Positions 45,222 to 56,312 of a DNA stretch of 64,000 nucleotides are shown piece after piece. The position numbers and the translations under genes are program-made. The stretch comes from Rhodovulum robiginosum (lineage in GTDB: Bacteria; Pseudomonadota; Alphaproteobacteria; Rhodobacterales; Rhodobacteraceae). Position 1 is the stretch's first letter, and the number at the start of each line of letters is the position of its first letter. The notes beneath the pieces were generated by a model. The model saw only the letters and a program-made list of their open reading frames with translations, was not told the DNA's origin and searched no databases. The DNA lies in the NCBI RefSeq assembly GCF_003944755.1, contig NZ_RWGU01000047.1, positions 1-64,000 on the forward strand, written 5' to 3'.

Positions 45222-45887
45222 ATGATCATCTCCCGCGGGCGGCGCTACATCTTCGTGCACATCCCCAAGACCGGCGGCACCGCCCTTGCGCTGGCGCTGG
45301 AGGCGCGGGCGATGGCAGACGACATCCTGATCGGCGACACGCCGAAAGCGCGCCGCCGCAAGCGCAGGCTGGAGGGCGTGCAAAGCGCCGGGCGGCTTTG
45401 GAAGCACTCGACCCTGGCCGATATCGAGGGGCTGGTGGCGCCCGAGGAGTTCGGTGGATTTTTCACCTGCGCGCTGGTGCGCAATCCCTGGGACCGGGCG
45501 GTGAGCTATTACCATTGGTTGCGCACCCAGCGATTTGACCACCCGGCCGTGGCGCTGGCCCGGCGACTGGCGTTCGGCGCGTTTCTCGACCATCCGCAGA
45601 CCCGTGCCGGTCTGGCGGCGTGGCCCTACGGCCGTTACCTGCGCGACGGCACCGGCGCGGAACGCTGCACCGCCTGGCTGCGGCTGGAGCATCTGGCCGA
45701 GGATATCGCGCCATTCGAGGCGCATCTGGGGTTTTCCCTGCTGCCGCTGGCGCGGGTCAACGCCTCGGCGCGGCACCCCGATTTCCGCCCCTATTTCTCG
45801 TCTCGCACCGCCGAGCTGATTGCGGAGATCTGCGCCGAGGATGTCGCGCGCTTCGGCTATAGCTTCGAGGACGCGGCGCAATGTTGA
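45222..45887 (+). CDS. Sulfotransferase family 2-type protein
   Basis: 221 residues. Starts MIISRGRRYIFVHIPKTGGTALALALE: the IPKTGGT motif is the 5'-PAPS phosphosulfate-binding loop (about residues 14-20). The 3'-PAPS region is CALVRNPWDRAVSYYHW, with the conserved Arg and Ser. Predicted to transfer sulfate from PAPS to a carbohydrate or other hydroxyl acceptor. No PAPS synthesis genes nearby. It is a short, single-domain form. Confidence 0.88.
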   Translation: MIISRGRRYIFVHIPKTGGTALALALEARAMADDILIGDTPKARRRKRRLEGVQSAGRLWKHSTLADIEGLVAPEEFGGFFTCALVRNPWDRAVSYYHWLRTQRFDHPAVALARRLAFGAFLDHPQTRAGLAAWPYGRYLRDGTGAERCTAWLRLEHLAEDIAPFEAHLGFSLLPLARVNASARHPDFRPYFSSRTAELIAEICAEDVARFGYSFEDAAQC

Positions 45888-46072
45888 CCGATCGTGCGCA
45901 AACCGTCCCCCAATGGGTCATTTTTGCCGTTTTAGGGACAATGCCCCTTTTTGGGCCAGGTCGCGTCGCAATCCGGACGCGTTAACCATTTCCTATGCAG
46001 GGCACGGGCCGACTCGGCCGACGCAGACGCCGATCTGGCCCGGCGGTATCGTGTTTGACCTTGAGGGACGCC

Positions 46073-46771
46073 ATGTTGACGCAGTTGACCCAGGCGCTTG
46101 GCGGCGAAAAGCGCAATAACCCCGGCCAAGGGGCGGGGGCCTCCGGCACCGCTGTCGTCGGGAAGGCCGCAGGATTGCCCGTGGGCACGCTTCTGGCCTG
46201 CGATGGCACTTGGCGTCGGGTCGACTCGCTTGAGCCCGGCGACCGCGTGCTGACCTTCGATCACGGCCCCCAGCCCATCGTCGAGATCGACGAAGAGGTG
46301 ACCTGGTGCGAGGGTGCGGACGGCGCCGGCGAAGACTGGCCGTTCCTCGTGCCGGCCGGCGCGTTGGGCAATGTCGAGCCGATGGAGTTGATGCCCGATC
46401 AAAGCGTGCTGATCGAATCCGACCTTGCCGAGATTCTATACGGCGATCCTTTCGCACTTTTGCCGGTGGCGCTGCTGGAGGGCGTCAACGGAATCCGCCG
46501 TCGCGGCCCCACCCGCGACGGCGTCGATCTCTCCCGGCTGATTTTCGAGCGTGACGAGGTGGTCTTTGCCAACGGATCGGCGCTGCTCTACTGCCCGTGC
46601 CTGCGCAAGGGAGCAGGCAGCGCCCATGCCACCGGCTACCCGATGCCGTCGCGCGAAGAGGCGAAGGGGCTGGCGCGGACCTACGCGTCAGCGGCGGCGG
46701 GTCCGGCCGGCGCCGCCACCGAGCCCGACCTCGACCCCTATGCCGCCGCGGCCGGCGCGAAACGGTCGTAA
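46073..46771 (+). CDS. Hint (Hedgehog/intein)-domain protein with degenerate active site
   Basis: 232 residues. The Hint core is recognisable: GTLLACDGTWRRVDSLEPGDRVLTFDHGPQPIVEI (cited by its ends GTLL...VEI), LVPAGALGNV, the segment at QSVLIESDLAE and ERDEVVFANGSALL. Roseobacter Hint_2 proteins normally start with Cys before the first G-T and have a His in the SPQH-type block; here the first residue is Ala (AGLPVGT) and the block reads MPDQSV. Self-splicing is therefore unlikely. The last 34 bp overlap the convergent fadB-type gene. Confidence 0.8.
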   Translation: MLTQLTQALGGEKRNNPGQGAGASGTAVVGKAAGLPVGTLLACDGTWRRVDSLEPGDRVLTFDHGPQPIVEIDEEVTWCEGADGAGEDWPFLVPAGALGNVEPMELMPDQSVLIESDLAEILYGDPFALLPVALLEGVNGIRRRGPTRDGVDLSRLIFERDEVVFANGSALLYCPCLRKGAGSAHATGYPMPSREEAKGLARTYASAAAGPAGAATEPDLDPYAAAAGAKRS

Positions 46772-48933
46772 AACCGCGCGCCGCTTTCGGCCATCTCGCG
46801 CAACAGCGCCGGCGGGGCGAACCGGCCCCCGTGCCGCGCGGCCAGCCCCTCGCATATCTCCACAGCCCGCGCCGCCCCGATCATGTCGAGCCATGAAAAC
46901 GGCCCGCCCGACCACGGCGCAAAGCCCCAGCCAAGGATCGCGCCCACATCGCCCTCGCGGATATCGGTGAGCACGCCATCCTCAAGCGCGCGCACCGCCT
47001 CCAGCACCTGCGCGAAGAGCAGCCGGTGCTGGACCTCGGTCAGGCCGGGCTGGTCCGCGTCGGGGGGGAACCGTTCGGCAAGGCCGGGCCAGAGGCCGGT
47101 GCGCTTGCCCGCATCGTCATAGGCGTAAAACCCGGCCTGCGCCTTGCGCCCCATCCGGCCATCACCGGCCAGCCAGAACAGCACCTCGTCCACCGCGCCG
47201 TCGGGATAGGCGTCGCCCATCGCGGCCCTTGTCGCCTTGGCGATCTTCACGCCCAGATCGATCGAGGTCTCGTCCACCAGTTGCAGCGGCCCCAGCGGCA
47301 GGCCGACCAGCTTGGCCGCGTTCTCGACAAGCGCCGGGTTCACGCCCTCGCCGACCATGCGGATGCCCTCGTTGAGATAGGGGATGATGCAGCGGTTGGC
47401 GTAGAAAAAGCGGGCATCGTTGACCACGATGGGCGTCTTGCGGATCTGGCGGACGAAATCCAGCGCCTTGGCCACGGCCCGCGCGCCGGTCTCGCGGCCC
47501 TTGATGATCTCGACCAGCATCATCTTTTCCACCGGGCTGAAGAAATGGATGCCGATGAACTGCGCAGGCCGGGCGCTTGCGCGCGCCAGCCCGGTGATCG
47601 GCAGGGTCGAGGTGTTGGTGGCGAAAACCGCGTCGGGCCCGAGGACGGCCTCGGCCCGCTCGGTCACCCCGGCCTTTACATCGGGGTCCTCGAACACCGC
47701 CTCGACGACCAGGTCGGCGCCTTCGAGCGCGTCATAATCGGCGGTGGCGGTGATCCGGCCCAGCACTTCGGCCTTCTTCTCTTCCGTCGCCTTGCCGCGC
47801 TTGATGCCCTTGTCCATGTAATCGGCGGCATAGGCGCGGCCCTTTTCGGCGGCCTCCGCGCTCTGGTCGACCAGCACCACCTCGATGCCCGCCTGCGCGG
47901 CCACCAGCGCGATGCCGGCCCCCATCATCCCCGCGCCGAGGATGCCGATTTTCCGCACCCTCTGGTCGGGCACGCCGGCGGGGCGCGAGGCGCCCTTCTC
48001 CAGCGCCTCCTTGTTGACGAAGAGCGAGCGGATCATCGCCCCCGAGGACGGGTTCATCAGCACATGGGTAAACCACCGCGCCTCGATCTTGAGCGCGGTG
48101 TCGAAATCGACAAGCGCGCCCTCGTAGACGGCCGAAAGCAGCGCCTTGGCCGCCGGGTACACGCCCTTGGTCTTGCCGTTGACCATGGCGTTGGCGCCCA
48201 CGAAGGTCATGAAGCCCTGCGGCGTGTAGGGCGCGCCGCCGGGCATCTTGTAGCCGCGCGCGTCCCACGGCTTGACCAGATCGGCGTCTTTCGCCTGCAA
48301 AACCCACTCCCTGGCGGCGGCGGCGGGGTCCTCGGCCACCTCGTCGATCAGCCCGGCCATCCTGGCCTTTTTCGGGTCCGAAAGCTTGCCCTCCAGCAGG
48401 AAGGGCGCCGCGGCCATCGCCCCCATCTTGCGCACCAGCCGCGTGGTGCCGCCCGCGCCCGGAAAGATACCGACCATGATCTCGGGCAGGCCGATCTTGG
48501 CCTTCGCGTTGTCGGCGGCAAAGATCCGGTGGCAGGCCAGCGGGATTTCCAGCCCGATGCCCAGCGCCGTGCCGGGCAGGGCGGCGGCGATCGGCTTGCC
48601 GCCTTTCCTGGTCTTGGGGTCCATCCCGGCCAGCTCGATCTTGCGCAGCAGGGCGTGGATCTTCATCACGCCCTCGAACAGGCCCCTTGCCGGGTCGTCG
48701 CCCGCCTCCTGCTTCATCCGCGCGATAGCGTTGAGGTCCATGCCGCCGGCGAAATCGGGCTTGCCGCTGGTCAGCACGATGCCCTTGACGCTGTCATCGG
48801 CCAGCGCCGCGTCGACAAGCGCCTCAAGCTCGGCAAATCCTGCCAGGCTCATCACGTTCATGCTGCGGTCCGGTACGTCCCAGGTGATGGTGGTGACGCC
48901 GTCGGCGTCGGTTGCGCTGTGAAACTCGGCCAT
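46738..48933 (-). CDS. Enoyl-CoA hydratase/3-hydroxyacyl-CoA dehydrogenase (FadB/FadJ type)
   Basis: 731 residues, the usual trifunctional-protein length. N-terminal crotonase domain (about 1-180: [38 protein letters not shown]), then the 3-hydroxyacyl-CoA dehydrogenase domain with [21 protein letters not shown] (NAD site near 330) and [14 protein letters not shown], and the C-terminal part. Carries out two steps of fatty acid beta-oxidation. Its thiolase partner lies upstream on the same strand. Start at 48933, 12 bp from the thiolase stop. It overlaps the Hint gene convergently. Confidence 0.95.
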   Translation of the reverse strand: MAEFHSATDADGVTTITWDVPDRSMNVMSLAGFAELEALVDAALADDSVKGIVLTSGKPDFAGGMDLNAIARMKQEAGDDPARGLFEGVMKIHALLRKIELAGMDPKTRKGGKPIAAALPGTALGIGLEIPLACHRIFAADNAKAKIGLPEIMVGIFPGAGGTTRLVRKMGAMAAAPFLLEGKLSDPKKARMAGLIDEVAEDPAAAAREWVLQAKDADLVKPWDARGYKMPGGAPYTPQGFMTFVGANAMVNGKTKGVYPAAKALLSAVYEGALVDFDTALKIEARWFTHVLMNPSSGAMIRSLFVNKEALEKGASRPAGVPDQRVRKIGILGAGMMGAGIALVAAQAGIEVVLVDQSAEAAEKGRAYAADYMDKGIKRGKATEEKKAEVLGRITATADYDALEGADLVVEAVFEDPDVKAGVTERAEAVLGPDAVFATNTSTLPITGLARASARPAQFIGIHFFSPVEKMMLVEIIKGRETGARAVAKALDFVRQIRKTPIVVNDARFFYANRCIIPYLNEGIRMVGEGVNPALVENAAKLVGLPLGPLQLVDETSIDLGVKIAKATRAAMGDAYPDGAVDEVLFWLAGDGRMGRKAQAGFYAYDDAGKRTGLWPGLAERFPPDADQPGLTEVQHRLLFAQVLEAVRALEDGVLTDIREGDVGAILGWGFAPWSGGPFSWLDMIGAARAVEICEGLAARHGGRFAPPALLREMAESGARFYDRFAPAAAA

Positions 48934-48944
48934 TGTCGCTCTCC

Positions 48945-50156
48945 TCACACCCGTTCGATCACGGTCGCAGCCCCCATGCCGCTGGCCACGCACAGCGTTG
49001 CCAGCCCGACCTGCCTGTCGGCGCGCTCCATCTCGTCCAGCAGCGTGCCGAGGATGATGGCGCCGGTCGCTCCCAGCGGGTGGCCCATGGCGATGGCGCC
49101 CCCGTTGACGTTGACCCGCTCGGGATCGGCGTCGAAGGCCTGAAGAAACCGCAGCACCACGGCCGAAAACGCCTCGTTCACCTCGAAAAGCTCGATATCC
49201 GAAATCGCCATGCCCGCCTCGGCGAGCAGCTTTTCGGTCACCGGCACGGGGCCCGTCAGCATGATCGTCGGGTCGGTGCCGATCTTGGCCGAGGCGCGGA
49301 TGCGCGCCCTGGGCGTCAGCCCGTGGGCGCGGCCGAAATCGGCATCGCCGATCAGCACCGCCGCCGCCCCGTCGACGATGCCGCTGGAATTGCCGGCATG
49401 GTGAATGTGCTCGATCCGTTCCAGGTGCGGGTATTTCATCACCGCCACCTGGTCGAAGCCCGGCATCACCTCGCCCATCTCCTTGAACGCGGGTCTGAGC
49501 GCGCCGAGGCTTTGCATGTCGGTCTCGGGGCGCATGTGCTCGTCGCGGTCGAGGATCGTCAGGCCGTTGACGTCGCGGACCGGCACCACCGATTTCGCGA
49601 ACCGACCCTCGGCCCAGGCCCGCGCCGCGCGCCGCTGGCTTTCGACGGCCAGCGCGTCGGCCTGATCGCGGGTGAAGCCGTGTTCGGTGGCGATGATGTC
49701 GGCCGAAATCCCCTGCGGTACGAAATACTGCGCCATGGCGACGCTGGGGTCCACGGCGACCGCCGCCCCGTCGCTGCCCATGGCCACCCGGCCCATCATC
49801 TCGACCCCGCCCGCGATATAGGCCCGGCCCGCGCCGGCGCGCACCTGGTTGGCGGCCAGGTTCACCGCCTCCAGCCCGCTTGCGCAGAACCGGTTGATCG
49901 AAAGGCCGGGCACCTTCTGGTCCAGCGACGAGGCCAGGACCGCGGTGCGCGCGAGGCAGCCACCCTGTTCGCCCACCTGGGTCGCGTTGCCCCAGATCAC
50001 GTCCTCGACCGGTGCTGCCTCCAGCCCGTTGCGCGCAACCAGCGCGTCGAGCATCTGCGCCGACAGGCCGAGCGCGGTGACCTCGTGCAGGCTGCCGTCC
50101 TGGCGGCCCCGGCCGCGGGGGCTGCGCACGGCGTCATAGATATAGGCGTCGGTCAT
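48945..50156 (-). CDS. Acetyl-CoA C-acyltransferase (thiolase)
   Basis: 403 residues. Catalytic Cys91 in [17 protein letters not shown], the HPLGATGA His region ([19 protein letters not shown]) and the C-terminal [13 protein letters not shown] with the second Cys. The last step of beta-oxidation, cleaving 3-ketoacyl-CoA. It forms a unit with the FadB-type gene downstream, as in fadBA operons but in reverse order. FadA-like rather than a biosynthetic PhaA by this pairing. Confidence 0.95.
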   Translation of the reverse strand: MTDAYIYDAVRSPRGRGRQDGSLHEVTALGLSAQMLDALVARNGLEAAPVEDVIWGNATQVGEQGGCLARTAVLASSLDQKVPGLSINRFCASGLEAVNLAANQVRAGAGRAYIAGGVEMMGRVAMGSDGAAVAVDPSVAMAQYFVPQGISADIIATEHGFTRDQADALAVESQRRAARAWAEGRFAKSVVPVRDVNGLTILDRDEHMRPETDMQSLGALRPAFKEMGEVMPGFDQVAVMKYPHLERIEHIHHAGNSSGIVDGAAAVLIGDADFGRAHGLTPRARIRASAKIGTDPTIMLTGPVPVTEKLLAEAGMAISDIELFEVNEAFSAVVLRFLQAFDADPERVNVNGGAIAMGHPLGATGAIILGTLLDEMERADRQVGLATLCVASGMGAATVIERV

Positions 50157-50178
50157 GATCGGACCTCCCGTCGATGTG

Positions 50179-50814
50179 TCAGGCCCGGTCGGTGGGCGAG
50201 CCGGGCATAAGGTCATAGGGGTGTTTCCAGCCGGGCAGGGCGGCAATGCCGTCAAGCCAGCGGTCGATATTCGGCAACGCGGCGCGGTCGAAGCCGAAGG
50301 GCTCGGGATAATAAAGATACCCGCAACACGCCAGATCGGCCAGCGTGGGCGCGCCGCCCACCAGCCAGTCGCGCCCCTCCAGCGCGTGGTCCAGCGTCGT
50401 CAGCGCCGCCCGCACCCGTCCCGTAAGCCAATTGATCGCCTCGGCCGGTCGCTTTTCCTCGGGCAGGAAATTCATCATGAAGCGCAGCGCGCCGGCCTGG
50501 GACGACATCTTGTGATTGTCCCAGAACATCCAGCGCATCACATCGCGCCGCTCGGCCTCGGTCGCGCCGTCGAACCGGCCCGTCTTCTCGGCGACGTAGT
50601 ACTGGATCACGCCCGACTGGCTGAGCGTGATATCGCCATCGACCATCACCGGCGCCTCGCCCATCGGGTTGAGCGCACGGAACGCGGGCCCGCGCGCCTC
50701 GCCGTTGAAGAAATCGACGAAGACCGGTGCCCAGTCGAGCCCGGCCAATTCCAGGGTCAGCGCCGCCTTGTAGGAATTGCCGCTTTCGCCGAAGCAGTAG
50801 AGCTGGATGGTCAT
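50179..50814 (-). CDS. Glutathione S-transferase family protein
   Basis: 211 residues. Thioredoxin-like N-terminal domain (MTIQLYCFGESGNSYKAAL; Ser in GESGNS replaces the Cys/Tyr position, usual for this class) with NPMGEAPVMVDGD, then the all-helical C-terminal domain. It may conjugate glutathione or act in isomerisation; the placement with beta-oxidation genes hints at detoxification of acyl or unsaturated products. The start is set by the ATG at 50814 with a good upstream GAGAGG site. Confidence 0.88.
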   Translation of the reverse strand: MTIQLYCFGESGNSYKAALTLELAGLDWAPVFVDFFNGEARGPAFRALNPMGEAPVMVDGDITLSQSGVIQYYVAEKTGRFDGATEAERRDVMRWMFWDNHKMSSQAGALRFMMNFLPEEKRPAEAINWLTGRVRAALTTLDHALEGRDWLVGGAPTLADLACCGYLYYPEPFGFDRAALPNIDRWLDGIAALPGWKHPYDLMPGSPTDRA

Positions 50815-51123
50815 CGTCCTCTCCCTCCTTTGTGTCTTATCCCGGGCGGCGCGCCCGGCCGAACCGCGGCGCCGTGGGTATTTTTGCCAAGAAGAAGCAG
50901 CAGGGCGCGCGCGGTAACCGACCGTTAACCATGCGCGCGCCACCCTTGGCGAGCGGTACAGGCTGGGGAGCCGATGACCGCCCAAGGAGAAGGCCCTCCG
51001 CCCCGCGCCTCCACCCCGGTATCGGCCGGGGGCGTCGTCGGGGCGGGGGGCTGGCCAGCCTGCTTCTTCTTGGTCGAAATACCCAATGGCCCGACGCCGG
51101 CCACGGGCGCGCCGCGCCCCGGG
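50815..51123. other. 309-bp intergenic region with two copies of the element
   Basis: No gene. Copies of the GGGTATTT...CCAAGAAGAAG element lie at both ends, 50876-50900 on plus and 51060-51084 on minus. The centre is high-GC filler. Confidence 0.7.
50876..51084. repeat. Second inverted pair of the intergenic element
   Basis: Plus copy GGGTATTTTTGCCAAGAAG at 50876-50900 and minus copy at 51060-51084, separated by about 160 bp and in the same inward-facing order as the pair near 26.9 kb. The arms are better conserved here. Between them is no open frame that looks genuine. Confidence 0.7.
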
Positions 51124-51336
51124 TCATCGTTTCCGCGCCTCGAGCTCGGCGTTGAAGAGGCGCAGCCGGTGGGTCAGGATCTCGTGGTCGGTCACGCTGT
51201 CGAAATGCTCGAACAGAAACGACAGCGCCTCGCCGTCGTCGAGCCCGGCCTCGCGGGAGAAGCGTTTCAGCCGGCGATAGCCGTCTTCGGTCATCGCGAC
51301 GGGGAAGCGGCGGGTCAGGCGCAGGCGTTTGGGCAT
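51124..51336 (-). CDS. 70-residue hypothetical protein
   Basis: Starts MPKRLRLTRRFPVAMTEDGY and ends with a basic ELEARKR. Predominantly helical and charged, with no membrane segment. The ATG at 51336 is chosen over the one at 51342 because AGGAG lies 6 nt upstream of it. It is 35 bp downstream of the acyl-CoA dehydrogenase stop on the same strand, so probably in the same transcript. No family recognised; it may be a small DNA-binding or regulatory protein. Confidence 0.65.
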   Translation of the reverse strand: MPKRLRLTRRFPVAMTEDGYRRLKRFSREAGLDDGEALSFLFEHFDSVTDHEILTHRLRLFNAELEARKR

Positions 51337-51371
51337 CGGCATCTCCTGTCTCGCGGAAAACTGCGCTCAGA

Positions 51372-53150
<1,779 letters not shown>

Positions 53151-53176
53151 TGCGGGCGCTCCCTTTTCGTCGCGGG

Positions 53177-53575
53177 CTATTCGGCGGCGCGGTTTTGCGG
53201 CGTGTCGGCCAGCACGCTTTCGCCCCATGCCAGCCGCTCTTTCAACTCGTCGATGGCCTCGTTCAACTCGTCGCGCTGGCGTTCCATGTCGTCGAGGCGG
53301 TCGCGGGCCAGTTCGTAGACCCGGCGCAGCTGCGTGGCGTTGGGATCGTGCGGATCGTAAAGGTCGAGCAACTGGCGGATCTGTTCGAGGGTGAAGCCGA
53401 AGCGCTTGCCGCGCAGGATCAGCTTGAGCCGGCCACGGTCGCGCCGCGTGAACAGCCGCTGCTGGCCCTTGCGCACCGGCGCCAGCAATTCCTTGGATTC
53501 GTAAAAGCGCAAGGTGCGCGCGGTCACCCCGAAGGTGCGGCACATCTCGCGGATCGTCATCAGGTCGTCGTTCAT
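53177..53575 (-). CDS. MerR-family regulator (acyl-CoA type)
   Basis: 132 residues. MerR w[31 protein letters not shown], then the [30 protein letters not shown] block (cited by ends), and a C-terminal coiled-coil region. No metal-binding cysteine cluster, as in LiuR-like regulators of acyl-CoA metabolism. It reads into the acyl-CoA dehydrogenase, so it probably controls its own operon through the dyad at 53643-53664. Confidence 0.9.
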   Translation of the reverse strand: MNDDLMTIREMCRTFGVTARTLRFYESKELLAPVRKGQQRLFTRRDRGRLKLILRGKRFGFTLEQIRQLLDLYDPHDPNATQLRRVYELARDRLDDMERQRDELNEAIDELKERLAWGESVLADTPQNRAAE

Positions 53576-53632
53576 CTAGTGGGTCCAGTAGAAAATCTAA
53601 TGCCGCAGAGGTGCCAATGCGCGGCGCCGAAG

Positions 53633-53664
53633 ACAATACCCGGTTACGTTGACGTTAACGTAAC
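53633..53664 (-). promoter_or_regulatory. MerR-type promoter with a 22-bp dyad
   Basis: On the minus strand, -35 TTACGT (53658-53663), a 19-bp spacer and -10 TATTGT (53633-53638), the long spacer typical of MerR promoters. The near-palindrome GTTACGTTAACGTCAACGTAAC (53643-53664) covers the -35 and most of the spacer and resembles the site I recall for LiuR-type regulators. Transcription would start about 50 bp upstream of the MerR gene. Confidence 0.65.
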
Positions 53665-53670
53665 GTTGCG

Positions 53671-54057
53671 TCATTGCGCCGCCGGGGGCTTGCCGATCTG
53701 CTGTGCCACGCGGTTGCGCAGCTCTTTCAACTCGGCGATCGACGCTTCGAGTTGGGCCTTTTGATCGGTCAGAACCTTCAGTTGCCGATCGGCCAGCCCG
53801 ATCACGGCCTGCATCTGCGCTTCGCTGCCGTCCTGGTCGTAAAGATCCAGCCATTGCCGGATCTCTTCGAGGCTGAAGCCGAACCGCTTGGCGCGCAGGA
53901 TCAGGGTCATCCGCGCGATCTCTCGCGGGGAATAGAGCCGGGCGCGCCCGTCGCGTTCGGGCTGCAGCAATTCGATGTATTCGTAGTAGCGCAGCGTGCG
54001 GGGGGTCACCTCGAACCGCGCGCACATCTCCTTGAAAGTCAGGGTTTCGTCGGGCAT
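53671..54057 (-). CDS. Second MerR-family regulator
   Basis: 128 residues. MerR start MPDETLTFKEMCARFEVTPRTL, EYIELLQPERDGRARLYS and RMTLILRAKRFGFSLEEIRQWLDLY. It is about 50% identical by eye to the neighbouring MerR protein in the wHTH, so the two probably arose by duplication. It lies upstream of the first MerR gene on the same strand, and the shared dyad is between them. Which acyl-CoA or other signal it senses is not known. Confidence 0.88.
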   Translation of the reverse strand: MPDETLTFKEMCARFEVTPRTLRYYEYIELLQPERDGRARLYSPREIARMTLILRAKRFGFSLEEIRQWLDLYDQDGSEAQMQAVIGLADRQLKVLTDQKAQLEASIAELKELRNRVAQQIGKPPAAQ

Positions 54058-54115
54058 CCGTCCGGCTCCGCCTGCGCATGGCCGAAGCGTAGATCAACGC
54101 CGCCGTCCGGGCAAT

Positions 54116-55267
54116 TCAGTTCAGCAGGCCGGGCGCGAATATGTGAACGGAGTAGGCCACGATCACCGCAGGCACCGCCGAATAGGCGGTGGCCAGCACC
54201 GCCGCGCGCGGGTTGAGCGCAATGGCCGGGAACAGCGCGTCGCCGTCGTTCGAGATGGCGTTGCCGATCAGCGCGGCGAAGGGCAGCGCCCCGTTGATGT
54301 AAAGCGTGGTGACCAGAACCTGCGGGCCGCAGCCGGGCACGAAGCCCACCACGATGGCGATCAGCGGCAGGATCGGTGCGACCGCGCTGAACCACGCGGC
54401 CAGGTCGAGCCCGGCGAAGACGGTGGCGTAATCGTAGGCCAGGTAGGCGCCGATCACCCAGACCGAGATAAAGCTCGTCTCCTCGGCCATACGGGTGACG
54501 GGGCCGTCCTTGGCATTGCTCATCGCCTGAAGCGGCGAGGCGGCCCAGATGAACAGGCCCATCGCCGTGCCGGCCAGCGCCAGCCACATGACCGGCAGGC
54601 CCAGAACATTCCCGATCTCGACCTGGGCCAGTTGCGCCGCGCCCACGGCCAGGCCCGGCAGCACAGGCACGAGGTAGGCCAAATCGCGGGCGCGCAGCCG
54701 GCCGATGCGCGGCGCGATCTCGCAGTCGCCGCCCTTGAAGGTGGCGAACTCGATCCGGTTGAACCGGTCCACGACCCAGCCCGACAGGATACCCAGGACC
54801 AGCGATACGGGCAGCACCACGGCGGCCGCGTCGGGCCGGGTTGCAATCAGCAGGAAGGCCGCGTCGCCCATCGTGGCGGTCAGCGCCGCCACCACGGCGC
54901 CAAGGCCCACATTGCCCGACGAATAGGCCGCGACCACGATCACCGCGCCACCGCAGCCGGGCGTCATGCCCAGCAGCGCGGCCAGCGGCACCTGCCAGCG
55001 GCGTGCGCCGTGCAGCGCGGTGCCGATGTCGAAGCGGAACAGCCGCTCGGCGCCGTAAAACAGCATCAGCGTGGCCGCCACGAAGACGCTGACCTGCACA
55101 TAGGCGTCGGTCATCAGCCCGCGGGTGACCGCACCCAATTCGCCAGGGGCGGCGGCCAGCGCCATCAGTGCCAGCGCGACGGCCAGCCGCTTGCCGCGGA
55201 ACGGACCCAGGAAGTCAGACGGCAGCCGGATCTCGTCGGCCGCGGTGCGGAGGAGCCTCGTGGTCAT
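54116..55267 (-). CDS. mntX: Putative manganese transporter (MntX-like)
   Basis: 383 residues, about ten membrane helices. It contains two similar halves, each with a G-x-x-P-G-C-G turn: [22 protein letters not shown] and [22 protein letters not shown]. The architecture resembles a family I recall being predicted as a Mn2+ transporter in Rhodobacterales under the Mur regulon. The start at 55267 is ATG; 13 bp upstream is a 17-bp Fur/Mur-type palindrome, which supports the metal role. The symbol is provisional. Confidence 0.7.
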   Translation of the reverse strand: MTTRLLRTAADEIRLPSDFLGPFRGKRLAVALALMALAAAPGELGAVTRGLMTDAYVQVSVFVAATLMLFYGAERLFRFDIGTALHGARRWQVPLAALLGMTPGCGGAVIVVAAYSSGNVGLGAVVAALTATMGDAAFLLIATRPDAAAVVLPVSLVLGILSGWVVDRFNRIEFATFKGGDCEIAPRIGRLRARDLAYLVPVLPGLAVGAAQLAQVEIGNVLGLPVMWLALAGTAMGLFIWAASPLQAMSNAKDGPVTRMAEETSFISVWVIGAYLAYDYATVFAGLDLAAWFSAVAPILPLIAIVVGFVPGCGPQVLVTTLYINGALPFAALIGNAISNDGDALFPAIALNPRAAVLATAYSAVPAVIVAYSVHIFAPGLLN

Positions 55268-55279
55268 GTTGTCCTGCAA

Positions 55280-55296
55280 TTGCGAATAATTCTCAA
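55280..55296. promoter_or_regulatory. Fur/Mur-family operator
   Basis: TTGNGAAT-N-ATTCNCAA, a 17-bp near-perfect dyad (55280-55296), in the 101 bp between the transporter start and the divergent thioesterase gene. It fits the alphaproteobacterial Fur/Mur box. It lies 13 bp from the transporter start codon, overlapping where its promoter should be. Confidence 0.65.
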
Positions 55297-55368
55297 ATTC
55301 GGAAGTTAGCACTTGCAGCACGGCTGGCAAGCCCCAATAAGCGAAATGATCCAAAAAAGGGGGCCGAA

Positions 55369-55806
55369 ATGGGCAATGACCAGGCCGAGGCGGCGCGCCA
55401 ATTCATTGAATCGATCCCGCATTGCCGGGCGCTGGGCATCCGGGTGGATGACATCGGCGCGGGCGTGGCAGAGCTGTCGATGCCCTACGACCCGAAACTG
55501 ATCGGCGACCCGAAAAGCGGGGTGATCCATGGCGGCGCGGTCTCGGCGCTGATGGACACGTGCGGCGGGGCCGCGGTGATCAGCCACCCGGCCGGCGCCG
55601 CGGGCACGGCCACGCTGGATCTGCGCATCGACTACATGCGCGCGGCCACGCCGGGCCAGCGCATCAGCGCCCGCGCCGAATGCTATCACGTCACCCGTTC
55701 GGTTGCCTTCGTGCGGGCCACCGCCCTGGACGAGGATCGAGACAAGCCGGTGGCCACCGCCACGGGCGCCTTTACCGTGGACCGCACCCGGGAGGGCGGG
55801 GCATGA
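55369..55806 (+). CDS. PaaI-type hotdog thioesterase
   Basis: 145 residues. Hotdog fold of the PaaI family with [20 protein letters not shown] (the acidic/Asn loop region and the helix start) and a later [15 protein letters not shown]. It hydrolyses acyl- or aryl-CoA thioesters, possibly releasing stalled CoA intermediates. It overlaps the second thioesterase by 4 bp (ATGA at 55803). ATG at 55369 gives the family length. Confidence 0.88.
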   Translation: MGNDQAEAARQFIESIPHCRALGIRVDDIGAGVAELSMPYDPKLIGDPKSGVIHGGAVSALMDTCGGAAVISHPAGAAGTATLDLRIDYMRAATPGQRISARAECYHVTRSVAFVRATALDEDRDKPVATATGAFTVDRTREGGA

Positions 55807-56312
55807 GCCGGCCCGCCCCCGAACCCGTCCAGACCATCAAGCAGCGGCGCGACGCGGCGCTTTCGGCGCTGGTACAGGGCGTTCCCTATATCCGGTTCCT
55901 CGGCATCGCGTTCGAGCGGCGCGGCGACGAGCTGACGGCGCTGCTGCCCTTTGACGACGCGCTGATCGGCAACCCCGAGCTGCCCGCGCTGCATGGTGGC
56001 GTGACCGCCGCCTTTCTGGAGGTCACCGCGATCATCGGGCTGAGCTGGGCGATGATCTGGGACGACCTGGAAAGCGGCGCGCTGGACCCGCTGTCGCTGA
56101 CCCCCGACACCCTGCCGCGCCTGCCCAAGACCATCGACTTCACCGTCGACTACCTGCGGGCCGGCCTGCCGCGCGACGCCTACGCGCGCGCGCGGGTCAA
56201 CCGCTCGGGCCGGCGCTATGCCTCGGTTCATGTCGAGGGCTGGCAGGACAAGCGCGCGCGGCTCTTCGCGCAGGCGACGGGGCATTTCCTGATGCCGCAA
56301 CGCGATGGCTGA
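55803..56312 (+). CDS. Second hotdog-fold thioesterase-like protein
   Basis: 169 residues. PaaI-like hotdog with [20 protein letters not shown] and [20 protein letters not shown]; the catalytic acidic residue of the first protein is Glu here (FLEVTA). It has an extra N-terminal helix. Overlaps the first thioesterase gene and the MATE gene, so the three are one translational unit; they may form a heteromer or act on related CoA esters. Confidence 0.82.
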   Translation: MSRPAPEPVQTIKQRRDAALSALVQGVPYIRFLGIAFERRGDELTALLPFDDALIGNPELPALHGGVTAAFLEVTAIIGLSWAMIWDDLESGALDPLSLTPDTLPRLPKTIDFTVDYLRAGLPRDAYARARVNRSGRRYASVHVEGWQDKRARLFAQATGHFLMPQRDG

